Source of the DNA: Lycocorax pyrrhopterus obiensis
Taxonomy: Eukaryota; Chordata; Aves; Passeriformes; Paradisaeidae
Assembly: GCA_014706295.1 (NCBI GenBank)
Contig: JACSVZ010000004.1
Span: forward strand, 92,887,548-92,951,547
Direction: 5' to 3'
DNA length: 64,000 nucleotides
In this document: positions 1 to 12,780 of the stretch, piece by piece
How positions within the stretch are numbered: position 1 is the first letter of the stretch
How the letters are laid out: every line of letters starts with the position of its first letter
Program-made: the position numbers and the translations under genes
Notes under the pieces: generated by a model
Seen by the model: the letters and a program-made list of their open reading frames with translations, nothing else
Told to the model about the DNA's origin: nothing
Databases searched by the model: none

Positions 1-654
1 TCTTTTTCCCTTCTAATATAGGAGCACTTCAGAGTTAGTAACAGAGTTTTCAGAGTATGTAGATAAATACTGAAAGCAAAGGTTTGGGGGTTTTTTTGTA
101 ATGAACTGAAATTAAAATTCTGAAATCTTTTAACTTGTTCTGAAGAATACAAGTCATGATGGTCCTAAAGGATTCAAATGAGAACACACAACAAAGTTAT
201 AAGTAATTATACCTGTATTTCTATTTTACTACCTATTTTTATTTTACTCCATCAAAAACCATACAATTAGTGCACAATTTTTTTTTCTTACCAGATGGGA
301 ACTATTATCTCCTCTTTCCACGACAGGAAAAGGGAAAATGTATGAAGGAAGGCAAAGTTCAAATATCCACAATGATGAAGTTATACTGCTCAGAAAAGTC
401 TCTTCCTAACCATGAAAAATTAACAGTCTGGCAGCATGGATTAATTATGGATTAATATACATGGCTACAGTAACCCTTAGTTCCCAGTATTTTAAGTACA
501 CAGTGTTTGCAGTTACATATGTAAACATTAGCTATCTGCTTAGAGAGTAGGTTTTCTTCTTAAGCAGAGTACATATAGAAATATGCTTTAGAAACTTCTG
601 TATTTATCTCTTGATGCTTAAATATATAATGCTGTGCAGACTAGACTGGGCATC
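1..654. other. Unassigned AT-rich sequence
   Basis: There is no coding frame of useful length and no repeat family that I recognise. The only open frame, about 61 codons on the plus strand, has no recognisable domain and fits chance expectation. Confidence 0.6.
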
Positions 655-1194
655 TGTTGTGGGTTAACCCTGGTAAGCAGCTAAACTCTACACAGCTACT
701 TGCTCCCACAGCTACATCTCCCACAGGGATGGCAGAGAGAATTGGAAGGACAAGAGTTAGAGAACTTGTACGTTGAGATACAGACAGTGTAATAAGTAAA
801 TTAAAATTAAGCAAATGAAAACAAACCCAAGAAAAACAGGTGATGCGAAGAAACTCAGCTGCTTACCACCAGCTGACTGATGACCAGCCAGTTCCCAAAG
901 CAACAGCAGCCCTGGCAAACTTCCCTCCCAACTTTCATTGCTGAGCATGACACCATATGGTGTGGGATATCCCTTTGATCAGCCATCCTGGCTGTGTCCT
1001 CTCCAAACTACTTGTGCACGCCCATCTTACTTGCCGATGAGGCAGCACAAAATGCCGTGATGCTGTGCAAGCACTGCTGAGCTATAGCTAAAACACCAAT
1101 GCATTAAACAGCACTGTTGTGGTCACAAATCCAAAACAGCTCCATACAAGCTGCTATGAAGAAAATTACTCCCATCCCAGCCAAAACCAGTACA
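655..1194 (-). mobile_element. Solo LTR of an avian endogenous retrovirus, older copy
   Basis: Read on the minus strand, this 540-base block starts TGTACTGGTTTTGGCTGGGA and ends GGGTTAACCCACAACA, so it has the TG...CA ends of a retroviral LTR. The whole block follows a common bird LTR as I remember it, including the U3 stretch around 930-1000 with a palindromic CCATATGG core and the U5 stretch near 755-800. The bases just outside are GCATC on the left (650-654) and GCATG on the right (1195-1199), a 5-bp target duplication with one mismatch. No gag, pol or env sequence lies on either side, so it is a solo LTR left by recombination. Where I expect a TATA box and poly-A signal the sequence has decayed (an ATTAAA-like site reads ATTACA), so promoter activity is unlikely. 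The exact subfamily name needs a repeat library. Confidence 0.87.
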
Positions 1195-3330
1195 GCATGC
1201 CTTTTGGTACTCCCTTGTACGTTGATCTCAGCACACCCTCTGGATAGCATTGCCTACACCTGGTAAATAAAAGGTGTGCAATACCATCTGAACAGATCAG
1301 CTGCAGTGGGGAAGCTTTATCACTGCACCGGGATGGCTGCTCAGCAAGACTCACTCACTGGAGTGTTGTGCCAGTCACATTATTTCTACTAGTACTTGCT
1401 CATTCTTAAAAAGGTCTTATGCCTTGCCTCATGCTCCTGGCAGCTCCAGGCCAGTTTGGGTCTTTCCGCTGTTTGATTCTGCAGTTTGGGATGCACTGCT
1501 TTACCCAATTATAAATCAGACTGGTTTCAGGCCCATATGAACCCAACCATACACAAGGAAGACATCTCTCCCCTCCTTCATGAACAGTGAGAAGTCAGCA
1601 ATTACTGCAGTCCATATGCTAGGGTTTTATCCCTCCTACACCAGCTATCAGGTAAGGGTGGAGAATCAATCCCAGTCAAGCATACTATTTTCTGTGATGT
1701 ACTAAACAACATTTGCGCTTATCTACACATCTGGATATGCACAAAACATCCTGAACAGAACAGTGCAAAATGTCCATTGCTATTGTATGTCCATCAGAGG
1801 TTAAAGTTTGTGAACAATACTGAGGCTGTCCACCCCAAATGTGATCCACATCTCCTAATCCTAGAATGGGAACTCCAATACAACAATGTACGAAGGCATG
1901 AAGTGCGCCCAGAAAGAGAAAGGTTATTCTTGAGGTTTTGCACCTTCTTGCTACACAGTATCTGCCATTCATCCTCAACTCCGCAGACTGTGAGTGGACT
2001 GTTTGGTGACTTAAACACACAATCAGCAAATTATTGTTACAAGTCAGTATGTGCAGCCACCATCCTCATAGCAGTGCTTCTGGATGATGTCTGTTTCCCA
2101 TTTGTATTTTCTTACTTTATTTAAGAATTTATTAGACACCATTCCTGACACAGTCCATGCTTCGACACAGTGCTGACAAGAGTTCTGGAGGCCAGGATTT
2201 CAGGGACAACCCAGCCTACAGTTAGCACCATGAACCAAGAGCTCCTAAGACATAGGCAGCAGAGGTTCAGGACATCTGACTAAAACGTCCCCATATCCCT
2301 GTCAGTCACCTCTGAAGGGTTCTGGGTTCAGAAGCTGCTGCAGGTGCAGAGCTATGACTCCCCACTCTGGAGGTTGGCTGCAGCGACCTGCAGGGCCTGG
2401 AGTTGTGGAGGACTTTTGAGATAAGATCTGCTGTTGCGGCAAGGGCACGTCCCATATTTCCCACCACGGGGGCAAGGTACTATACTGCCTGTGGGTCAGG
2501 TTCCACAGTGCTGAGCCCATTGCCAGGGCAGAAGGGGCCTGAGGAGCGGCCAGAAGGGGCTACCAGGGCTGCAGGGGTCGTTGGAGCCCGAACAAGAGCT
2601 TAATAGTACTCTTCATCGAAGACTAACCTTACTCAAACAGGTTTTCATCAGCTCATAAAGCAAAGCTTCTTTTCCTCTGATAATTCAAAATGGTCAAAAT
2701 CTCCTGGAGACACTGGCTATCAGAACCCGTATTTGTTGACAGCTGAATTTGTTTACTCCCTATTTAGGATCTGCTAACGACAAATTGCTACAGAGAGAAA
2801 TCAGAAGGCGTGATGATGGAAAAGTATTTTCCACATCATAAGCTCTGTTACCAGCATTATGGCCATGAATAACATCTTCAGGCTGTCACAAGAAGTGTGT
2901 TTTACTCTTTTCCTCCTACTTGCCCACAACTTTGTCACATAAACAGATAAAGTTTGCACCTCTGTTTCCTACTGCAGAGTTTGTTGTAGATTTGGGTTTT
3001 CACCCTTTCCACCTTTGATGTGCTCTTATTCTTGAATTATTTTCAAGACAGCAGAAAATGTCAAAGCTGCAGGATTTGGGGCGGAGTGTGGGAAGGTAGT
3101 TCCATGGACACCTCTTTTCCAAACTCACTAGGCTTTATATATCACTAACCACTTACATGCCATACTTCATACTTGCCACATGCATCAGCATTGTTAAAGT
3201 CATCTGTTAAGTCTAAATATACAATCCCATTAATGAATGATATGGACTGGAAATGGGTTTTATAAGTGCCTCTGCCATATTGTATTTTGAAATTGCAATC
3301 CCCTATATTTTAATATTGGGTTAATATGCT
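1195..3330. other. Unassigned sequence with a GC-richer pocket
   Basis: I recognise no gene. Frames of 114-115 codons overlap on opposite strands at 1685-2124; neither resembles a known protein and neither has splice context, so I treat both as chance. A GC-richer pocket at about 2290-2600 has a few CpGs and open frames on both strands (72 codons minus, 66 plus) but no family resemblance. It could be an old repeat or a decayed exon. Confidence 0.45.
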
Positions 3331-3331
3331 G

Positions 3332-3346
3332 AATAATAATAATAAT
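3332..3346. repeat. Short (AAT)n run
   Basis: Five uninterrupted AAT units. It is a minimal microsatellite with no other visible role. Confidence 0.7.
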
Positions 3347-6300
3347 TTACATTTTTATTGGAGCTTTCATCCTGCTAGATTGCTGAATGCTTCTAATTAC
3401 ATGCATACCAGAACACACTGATGCAGAAATCTCTATGGAAGGACAAAGTTGGCAGCAGCAGGTGAGACAGGACCTTTAGGGCTTAAGACAGTATGGCCAA
3501 CCCCTGAACTTCAGCCACCAGCATAGTATCCTTGACTTCACACAGAGAAAAATATCTTAGTTTTAAGGTAACATCAGAAGTCCTGAAGCCTACAAATTTA
3601 GTCTCCTTTGTAAAAACAGATGACAAAGATCAGTCCTGCATAGAGATGAAGAGTATTTCTATTAAAAGTACCACCACTGAGGTAGTCCAAAAGAAATAGA
3701 AGAAAATGTAGGTGACAAATATGTGTTGGATGCCTAAAAACACGATTAAATAAGCAATTCAATTATTACTCTCTTTTTTTCCAGAAGGAAGAGGATTGAA
3801 GGGAATAGATAGAGAATGGAGGGAAATGGTTCAGAGAAAGTTGATTTTCATCCAAAATAAAACTGGAACACGTCCCAGCCAAGTGACTGGTCTGATTTCT
3901 ATTCAGTTTTGCCAGCCCAAGTGGGTCCCAGTATCACTATTATGCTCAGTATCATGTGATTAGTCTCATTGAGAGAATACAGTTAACATGCTAAAAGCTG
4001 ATGGTATGAAGCCTTTAGCATACACCTGCTTTTTTTGGAAACATTTCAAATGTTTCTTTTGGTGTGGGGGAGTAGTGAAGTGAAGTCCTGTTTAAAAGAA
4101 AAGCCTTTTGGGGAAATATTCTTGTGACTGGAAAAGCTTAGTTTTGATTTATTCAGCAGAAATTCCTCTTCATATAAGGCCATTCCCAGCTTTCTCTTCT
4201 CCAATACAGATGTCAGTCCCAAACACTAACAAATAACTCTTGAAATCAGAAACTAGAGAACCTTACACAATTGCAACTTGGAATTTATTTTTTATAAAAT
4301 CTTGTTATAATCTTGATGCCAGATTTTCAAGAGAGCTCAGCTCCCATCTAATAAGTAAGTGAAGAGTTCAAAAGCTACCAGCTGCAATTGTTGGAGTTTT
4401 GCAAATCAATCAAAGATGATGACACTTGCAGCTATCAGGATCTTTAAAAAAATAGGCCAAAATTTATGAAGAGCCTGGGAAAAATCCTTTATCCACGGGG
4501 ATGAATTCTCTCCATCTGGCTTCAAGTTGGATTTTAGAGAATTTTAGAATGGCCGTGATAATTGTTTGCTGTCGAGTTCTCCAGCTGTTCATGCAGGTGT
4601 ATTCCTGACTAAATCCAAGGAAATCCTATATTGTATGTTCTTACCGTAAATTGCTACTAGGAGAGCAAGAGAGGGTAATGGCTATCATAAGCAACAAATA
4701 TCTAGAAGAAATTATCAATAAAGAAAGGCAAAGAATAAAAATGTAAGGGGGAAAAAAAAGAGTAAAGAAAGAGGGTTAAGCAACACTTCACTCAATTATT
4801 TCCATCTGCATTTCTTATTTAAAAGTAAGATTTTGTGGCCTCTCTCTTCACCACTCATCTTCTGCCATCAAATATGATAAAGAAGGTATATTTCCATGAA
4901 TAGTCACACAAGCAGACATCTTTTATGAGATGAAAGACCAGTGTACGTAAAAGGGAGTGCTTCCCTACAAGAATTCTTCATCTCCCCAGCATCTTGGAAA
5001 CCAGTAGTAGTAAAAGTGTTTGTTTCCTTCACTCCCTCCAGATGAGATCATTCAGTAACCATGTCACAGGACTGGCACAAGTTAAGAAGGATCAAACCTT
5101 GGGAAATAATTGATTTATAATTTTAATGGACGTGCACATTCTGCATGCCTCTTGAAAATGAGGAACTGTAAAAACCTTAACTGACAATGTGATGTTTTCA
5201 AAGAATACTTTTCCTTTGCTTTTAATATTTTACTATCATTTGGTGGTGCAATTAAAAAGCTTATAGTTTTTACAAGGAGATAATCTGGCTGAAGACCACA
5301 GTAAAGCTAGGCAGCTGTAAGTATGGTAAAAAAAAAAATCAGACTATGTTATCTATATTCTGTATAAAATATGAGTCTACTCTCACCTCAGGCAATTAAT
5401 GCAGTTTCCAGGAGAAGTCTCTAATTTCTTGAAGCAGTCATTCAAATGGCCAACAGATTTTTAAATCAAACCTAAACAGTGTAACTGCTTTCATTTAAAC
5501 TTTAACCTCCTCAGGGAGAGAAAGAACAGCACAAACCCATTTTGTAGGTAATAGTAAGCAAACATTAGCAGAAATACATTTAGAACTAAAACAGAGTTTA
5601 TTGAAATACATCTATTACTGTCATTATTAAAAAGGTGTTTTAACAAAATTATCCACTCTTACCTATTCCTGTTGCAAAAGTGTTCAGGGACCAGTTTCCA
5701 CTATCAGAAGAAATAATATATCATCGATCAAGAGTCCTTCCTGCATATTTCAATGTTCAGGAAAGCTCTTTCTGTCCTAAAAAGGCAGGTGTTTGATCTG
5801 AGAACACATTACTTCAAAAGTCTATTTTAAGAATTGCCAGCCTGAAAATAATGTGGCAGGTTTTAAAGCATTGTTCTAAGTAGATTGTCAGTTATGAATC
5901 ACTAATGTCACTAATTTCTACTGAGCATGCTCAGAATAGATGTCCAATGGGAAGAGAAGGTCCTAAAGATTTTTGTTTATTATTTAGGGCCAACAATTAA
6001 TCAGTCACAGTGATCTGATTCCACACAGGCCAAGTTAAGATCCTACAAGGATGAATGACTATTTTACAGACAAATTAATATCAAGTTTGTGTTCAAAGCT
6101 GAATTTTTAAAAACCATGTCATGAAAAGAATATTAACACTAGATTTTCTTTCTCTATACCTATGCGGTTTCAGTCTCCCGCTTTTTAAGTTTTCCCATAA
6201 GCTTTCCCATTAGTGGCAATAGATTCCCACCAATCATTTTCAAAGGAGATTGTCTTTGTTCTTCCCAAAGTCTAAAACTACATGCACAATTTCCCAGGCA

Positions 6301-9300
6301 GCTTGCAAAAGCCCTATATGCTATACAAAGCCTCCTTCTTATCACCAGTGGCAGATAAGCCTTCAATTTGACATGGCTGTGACTGTGACACGACACACAA
6401 ATACACTCGTCACTGGCATCAGTATCCAAATAAATTTGTCCTCACCTCAGTGAGTGTGGAATCAGAATAAATACTTAGCTTGCTAAGTAATTAGCTTAAG
6501 AGTTTAAAAAAAAGAAGATGATGTAATAATCAGGTTGTATCCTCTCACTGCCCCTATCTCAATACATTCCAATGTAATTTCCATCTAGCTTCCAAAAGAA
6601 AAATCAGGACAAAAATGCCCATGTATTCCAAGTTCTTCTTTGGACATACCTTTGTTTTCTGGCATAAAGTTTGAAAGCAACACAGATGTCCCATAGACTC
6701 TGATTTAATTTCATACCTGCAAGTCCTCTACATGTGATTGTTGTAGAGGCATAGACTGAATGTAATGCAACACTAAAATATATGCATTCTCAGAGGGAAA
6801 GTAAAGGTATTGAATATTTATGCTGGAAAATTTTCTTCTGAACCATGAGGTTCCATAGTCCTTGTCTTTTTTCCTGATGAAAAATGTATTGAATGATTTG
6901 GTAAATACAGCTTTATTTCATTGAATGGACTGCTGAAGTGGAAAGCTTCTACTTACTTAGCTAGAGCTGCCAACTGTCTCATAGCTTTGGAAGAAGGATG
7001 AAAGCAGTTGAAAAGTTCTTCTGATGTATGTTTGCAATGTAAGCCCAGGGATGTCTGTCTTGGAAGCAAGGGAAGACTAAAAAAATTAAAAGGAGCAGTC
7101 ATTGTTTTTTATCTAGAGAAACTGGTTAAACTTACTCCATACACCCATAGAAAATACTGGCTAATAAACAGTAGTTGCAATTCTATGAAAGAGAACTGGC
7201 CATAGGTAGGGAAGAAATGAGAATAATAAAGATATGAAACTGCCATTGAATGTGTACTTTTCTAATAGAGAATGGAGATACGGCACAGTTGAACATTACA
7301 GTGTCTGAGGTATAGTATTTATTCCAGAACACTACTATTATTATGACAACACTCATACTGAAAGGATTACCCTCAGTTCTCTTCACTCTACAGTTGGTCC
7401 TGCAAAGATCCAGCTAATTGGTATCCCAACAGTTTAACAGTTACAGCTCTTACCAGTTTAATTGTGCCAGCAGCTTCCATTGCAGACATCACCACTGAAC
7501 TGAACAGGGCCTGGGCACTGTGGCATGAAACTGTCCACAGAATTTAATTGCTGGTACACAGCTTGGCACAGATTTGAGTCAGGGGAACTAGCACTCTTCC
7601 AGGCAACACCTGGTCATGGTTGGGAGAGCAAGGCACGCCTGGGATGTTTCCCAATATGCAATACAGGCAAGGCTGACATGTTCCAGTGAAGTAGAAAGTT
7701 TTGCCATATGGATGTAAGCCATGCCCTGCCACTTGCCCTCAGGGGCAGACAGGGAGCCAGGGCACTTTTTATTTACTTTGTATAGACATAGATGTTGAAA
7801 CCAATTTGTTTCTGACACCACTATGACTCACTTTATTGAAGCCAAAGATTTATAGAAAATGTGTAGAAATAAGAGAATCACCATGCCTGTTGGGTATGTT
7901 TTTTGGGGAGTGAGGAGGCATATGGAAAATGTGGCAATCATCTTACCTTAAAAGTAACTTAATTGGGGTTAGACCTATTTTACTTTTACCCACTAATAAC
8001 AGCATCTGCTGTATTATGATTTTTTGTCTCTTATTTTTTAAAACTTTTTTCTACCAATTTCATTCATACTGACTAGGTTTGGTCATTAGCAGCACAGCAC
8101 AACCCAGTGTTACGTTCTGCTCATGGACGAATGCGCACACAACAGCCTGCTTGACTTATCTGTTGCCTGTCATATAATCTGCTCAGATCATGCAAGAGGG
8201 AGCAGTACCTCCTTGTTTGATATTCCCACACTTACATCAGAAAGCAAACACCTCACAGCCCCAGTACTACTGCACAGTAGGCAGCCTTACACTGAACCTG
8301 AACTTTTTTATATCTTTGTTTTTTTCTCTCTGGAAAAAAACCTGTTGACACAAGGGACAATCCCCCACTCTATTATACCCCCTATGCCCCTAAACCCACA
8401 GGGGTAGCTCCATTGGTTAGCAAAGATACATTTTAAAATAAGTAAAAGAAATGTAAAAATCAGTACTTAAAAAAAAATAAAAACCAAACCTTTCTGTAAT
8501 GTTAAGACAAAATCAAAACCGATTAGATACAGTGAAACAAGAATTAGTCTTCAGCTTTACTGTTTTTAGTGTGTCATGTATTGTCATCTGTTGCTCTTAA
8601 AAAAATCCCATCTTCTCTGCAAAGGATCTCTCTCTCGGTTTACATGCACAAGTTACATATCATTCATTTAGACTTTCTAAGATTTTCTTCTCAATACTAT
8701 TGGTAAGTATCTGTGATGCTCTCATCTGGATTTGTATATTTGCACATTTTTACGCTTCAGTGGTTTGTCTGGCTTTCCATTCACATTGTTTGAATGACCT
8801 GGCTCCTTTTCAGACACAGAAGCCCTGCTTCTAACATGACACAGCAAGTTTACAATGGCCCAAATAAATATAACAGGGCTGGGAATTATATACTCTATTC
8901 CTCATACAAAATCCTACCTCAGAACAACCTTTCTTTCACTCTCCCTCACAGGCATGTAGACACAACTGTGCACAGTTAAGGCCTCTTACATAAACTCAAC
9001 CAACTTAATTATTTGGCTCTCAAGCACAAAGAAATTCTGCTGTCTTATCAGCTTCTCTTTGCTGATACACATATACATATATATACGAAATCTCAGGGGG
9101 TAATTACTTCCTCTCTCCACCTGTCTTGGCTCTTACCACCCCAAGCCACATAAACACAACATGGCTTCACAGAGCACTATACAGACTCTCCAGGACTATC
9201 CCATACTGCCTATGCCCATAGTGCTTCTCCCAAACCCAGTAGATACTTAAAGGCTGAAGGAGCTCCCACCCATCTAACCTATTTGTTCACCTCTCTGCTC

Positions 9301-10741
9301 CCCAGGTACACTTGACAGTCCTTCACGGAAGAGTAGTATTCACTCTTTGCTTCTTTTTAACCATTAATACTGTATAAATAAAAATCAGGAGAGGGAGGGA
9401 CAGAACGATGGAAAGAGAAAAATGTAATAACAGACTTAAGATCTAAAACCCACCAATTCACACTGAACTATTTCCCCCACCTTCTGAGATTTATATATAT
9501 ACATATACATAGCAGTCAAATTCTCTTTGAAGTGTGTTGCTTCAACAAACAGCAGTAGAAACACTCTGGAACTAATCTGCTTTTGTAATTTTGTGCCGTT
9601 GTTTTACTCTGGTCAATAATATGACCAACATACAAAACTCTGAAAAAGTTGGATAGCATAATGATGTAAGAACATGATAATTTAAACACAGTAAAACTTT
9701 CTTATCTGAGGAAAAAAGGTTTGAAGTTGAATAAAGTCTGATCTTTCTTAGACACAAGTTAGTAGGCTTCCAGTGGAAGAGGCAAGCAATTTGTGATTTT
9801 GTGTTGGCCTTGCTATGCCATTTCAAGGCCTTCTCTATATGACACAATTTATCACAAAAGTAAACATTATCACAGATGAAACTCACCACTTGAAGAGGAA
9901 TTGTAAAAAAAGTAATAGGGGCACCACTGGTATGCTTACACTCTAATGTACTACAGTAATGTTTAACAGGAATATTAAAAGAAAAAATACAGTTACAGTT
10001 TCTTAAGAATGGAGATTTTTTGATTACTTTGCTACTTTCTTAAGAAGTGGGTTTGTTTTGAACATGACCAGAATGGAAAAACTAAGTTTTCAGTAAGTTT
10101 AAAAATCAAAACACACAATGAGTGGAAAATAACAGTGCTAAGACTATTGTTCTAAAGGGGTTTTTTTGTAGTTAAATATTTTTCTGGTTTTCTGGGCAAA
10201 CAAATATCCCTAGAATTTGATCATATGGCCTTACATTGACAAGACTGGTTATCTGCCAAGCTAGAATAATTTGTTCCACTGCACTAATCACTACCATGCA
10301 AGCATATGAAACAACTGATGGCAGCAGTAGGTTATCATCCTCTAGGTATGTCAGAACTAGAGCAGAATGAGGCAGAACAGGAAGGTTAAGGCAGCTGAAC
10401 CTTGCCGGAAGACTCTGCAGCTGTCTCTGCCTCTGCCACAGAGACCCCACGTCACGGCAGTCAGGTCATTCCAACCAGACATGGAGCAGGTGATGCCATC
10501 TGTGTTCTTCACCTCTGGTTCCAAGCCTGGCACCACACAGCCTGACTGGCAGAAGTAACAGGATCAGACACTGCTTCTAACAGCAACAGAAACACCATTT
10601 TCAGCATAACCAGCTCCACATAACAATAAGTGTTGTGAAAAATCTGTGTTTATAAACTAATGAGCCAAAAGTAGTGAATCTTATTCTTTTGTGCTCATGT
10701 GCTAGAGCAGCAAGCAATAAAGAGAAACCAGTAAGAAATTT
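3347..10741. other. Long unassigned non-coding stretch
   Basis: About 7.4 kb contain no convincing exon, RNA gene or repeat that I can name. Open frames stay near 60-105 codons on both strands and overlap each other. Small TA-rich runs occur near 9070-9085 and 9490-9510. An 18-base inverted repeat at 6472-6489 has 8-base arms around TT. The stretch at 7420-7800 is somewhat GC-richer with 62- and 77-codon minus frames but shows no known domain. Confidence 0.5.
6472..6489. repeat. Short perfect inverted repeat
   Basis: TACTTAGC is followed by TT and then GCTAAGTA, a perfect 8-base inverted repeat. It may be chance in AT-rich DNA or a dimer-type factor site. Confidence 0.5.
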
Positions 10742-10990
10742 AAAACTGAAGGAACTGCAGTTCCCTGGATCTTCCTTCTTGCCCTTCCTGAAGATGGGAG
10801 TGACACTGGCTTTCTTCCACTCTTCAGGAATCTCTCTCAGTCACTGTGAACCTGACATCAAAAGTGGCTCCAAAATTACCTCAACCAGCAACCTGTGCAC
10901 TCATGGGCACATCACACCAGGCCCCATGGCCTTATGTATGTCCAGTAAGGGCTCCCTAACTCCCTCTTCACTAAGGATGAGCCTTGCTCC
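10742..10990 (-). mobile_element. CR1 LINE fragment from the reverse-transcriptase region
   Basis: On the minus strand this block translates to a degraded stretch of CR1 ORF2. The frame gives LDIHKAMGPG, then after a stop VEVILEPLL, and after another stop EEWKKASVTPIFRKGKKED. This matches in order the conserved CR1 finger region (hKSMGPDG..., and DWKKANVTPIFKKGKKEDPGN). The copy stops short at its 3' side just before the NYRPVSL block, and two in-frame stops show it is dead. The plus-strand open frame at 10674-11042 lies mostly antisense to it and is not a gene. No target duplication can be defined. Confidence 0.85.
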
Positions 10991-12524
10991 CATGCTTAGG
11001 CTGCACACAAAGAACTGCTTCCTGATAATCTTATTCAGCTAATGCTGAAGAAATAATACAGAATAATACACCATTAAAACTAAAATCAACATGTGTTAGG
11101 CATGTTCTCACTGCTGCAACTATACAAAGACCTGCCCTAGGGAACCAGAAGCCATTTAGCTCAGAAGACAGAATTCTGTGATAGTTTGCCATATTTCGTG
11201 GCTGTATTTTACGAAAAGGAAAAAGAAAGAGAAGAATACTACCATTACTAGTTTTATTTATTATATTGCTGCTGTTGTTCTTGCAACTGCTGTGAATTTT
11301 ATTAGAGATGAGAATCCCACTGCTCTAAGCATGTATAATGCTATGGATTACTATAAGTCTTAAGCATATGCCATATATTCAGTGAAAAAAATACCTGCTC
11401 CAAGATATCACCATGCACAAGTTAGAGGAGGAATGACAAATGCATTCAACTGAAACTAAAAGAAAGCAAATCACATGAGAATCACAACAATATTCATTTG
11501 TTCATAGGTATAAAACTAAATAAATAGGTACTAAACCACTAAAAAAGTTGGAGAAAATAAGGAGTTCAGGAAAAATAAGATACATATGTTGGAAACAATG
11601 CCTTACAAGGGCTGTGAGATGGAATTCAGGGGGAAAAGGAATGTCTGGCACGTGAATAAAGGAAGTATTTGGTGCATAAAGAAATATTTTTCAGATACAA
11701 ATTTACTTCTGCCTGACACAGACCTTTCCTCTAATAATGATGATAAATAAATGACAGGGGAAAAGCTAGGCTGTGAATAAATTTTATACAAAATTCAGAC
11801 CTAGAAAATACTCAGTCTAACATTTCCCCTGCAATTCTTTCCTTTTTTGCTCTTCCATTTAGTTTCTTGGTCACATATTTTAAAGGCCATTGTGACAACC
11901 ATGTTGATAGTGGCAGCTTCACAGCATTATGGAGGTCAGGCCTAGAGCCTCAGGAGCAAAGAGGACAAGAGGCTGCTTGCTGGCTGCAGCACTCTGTCAC
12001 CCTGGTACAGTGGCCTTTAAAGCCACAGGGATGACCAGCTTTCCTGCAAGAGGCGTTGTCGTGACTGGGAATTGCAGAAATTGTGAACATAAGAACATTA
12101 AACACTCCAGTAAGGAGGAAAGTTTAGTAGACCAAACACACCTGTCTTTTCTGGTTTCTCTTGATTCTTTTTTTTTCAGCAAGTGTCCCAATATTCCCTT
12201 TCTTCAGAAATAAAGATGCTTCTCTACATATTTTGTACACGAGTATTTTACAGTACTTCCTTACTTTCTAAAGCCATTCTTCTTGTGTATTCCCACTTGC
12301 AGGCAAGAATCTGCTCAGAATTATTTAGCTTTTTTTAGAATTCTCCTGTTTCTTGTGCTCCTTCTCCATACCCAGGTGTATTTTACCAATTCTTTTCATA
12401 TTTTAGGAGTTATTGGCTCAAGTATTCATCCTGCCCCAGCTTAAATTGAAATAATGTGAATGATATATTCTCAGAGAAACATCTGCCCTCTGCACAGTAA
12501 AGCAAAGAAAAATTTAAACAGGAT
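10991..12524. other. Unassigned non-coding stretch
   Basis: I see no gene or named repeat. A 94-codon plus frame at 11929-12213 overlaps a 64-codon minus frame in the same bases. Neither has a recognisable domain. Confidence 0.5.
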
Positions 12525-12780
12525 ATTGAACAACATTAAAAATAGACTGCAAATATGCAATGCTAATTGATACACGCTGCATATTTGAACACTGTGCTTA
12601 ATTTTGCCATTCTTATCTAAAGAAAAGTACAGTGAAAAAATTCATAGCCCCAGAAAGGGGAGTATATTATGAGAAGCCTGCGAATATTCCTATTAGACTG
12701 TTGGAGTAATAGCTGCACACATTCAGAGGGGAGATTGAAATGAAGACTATGAGTGGCACATTATTAAAAGTAGTGAACAA
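12525..12780. promoter_or_regulatory. Candidate distal regulatory element with inverted octamer-like arms
   Basis: CAAATATGCA at 12550-12559 and TGCATATTTG at 12578-12587 are exact reverse complements. They flank a spacer holding the homeodomain-type core TAATTGAT. Downstream to about 12780 lie further TTAAT, TTAT and GATAAG-type motifs without low-complexity drift. The arms resemble half-matches to POU octamer sites. This is an inference from motif texture only; conservation cannot be seen from one sequence. Confidence 0.3.

Noticed and set aside
1685..2124. Overlapping frames of 114-115 codons on both strands
   Set aside because: Two long frames over the same bases on opposite strands, neither similar to a known family, suggest chance. 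No splice sites or promoter-like sequence support either.
10674..11042. 122-codon plus-strand frame
   Set aside because: It lies mostly antisense to a degraded CR1 reverse-transcriptase segment.
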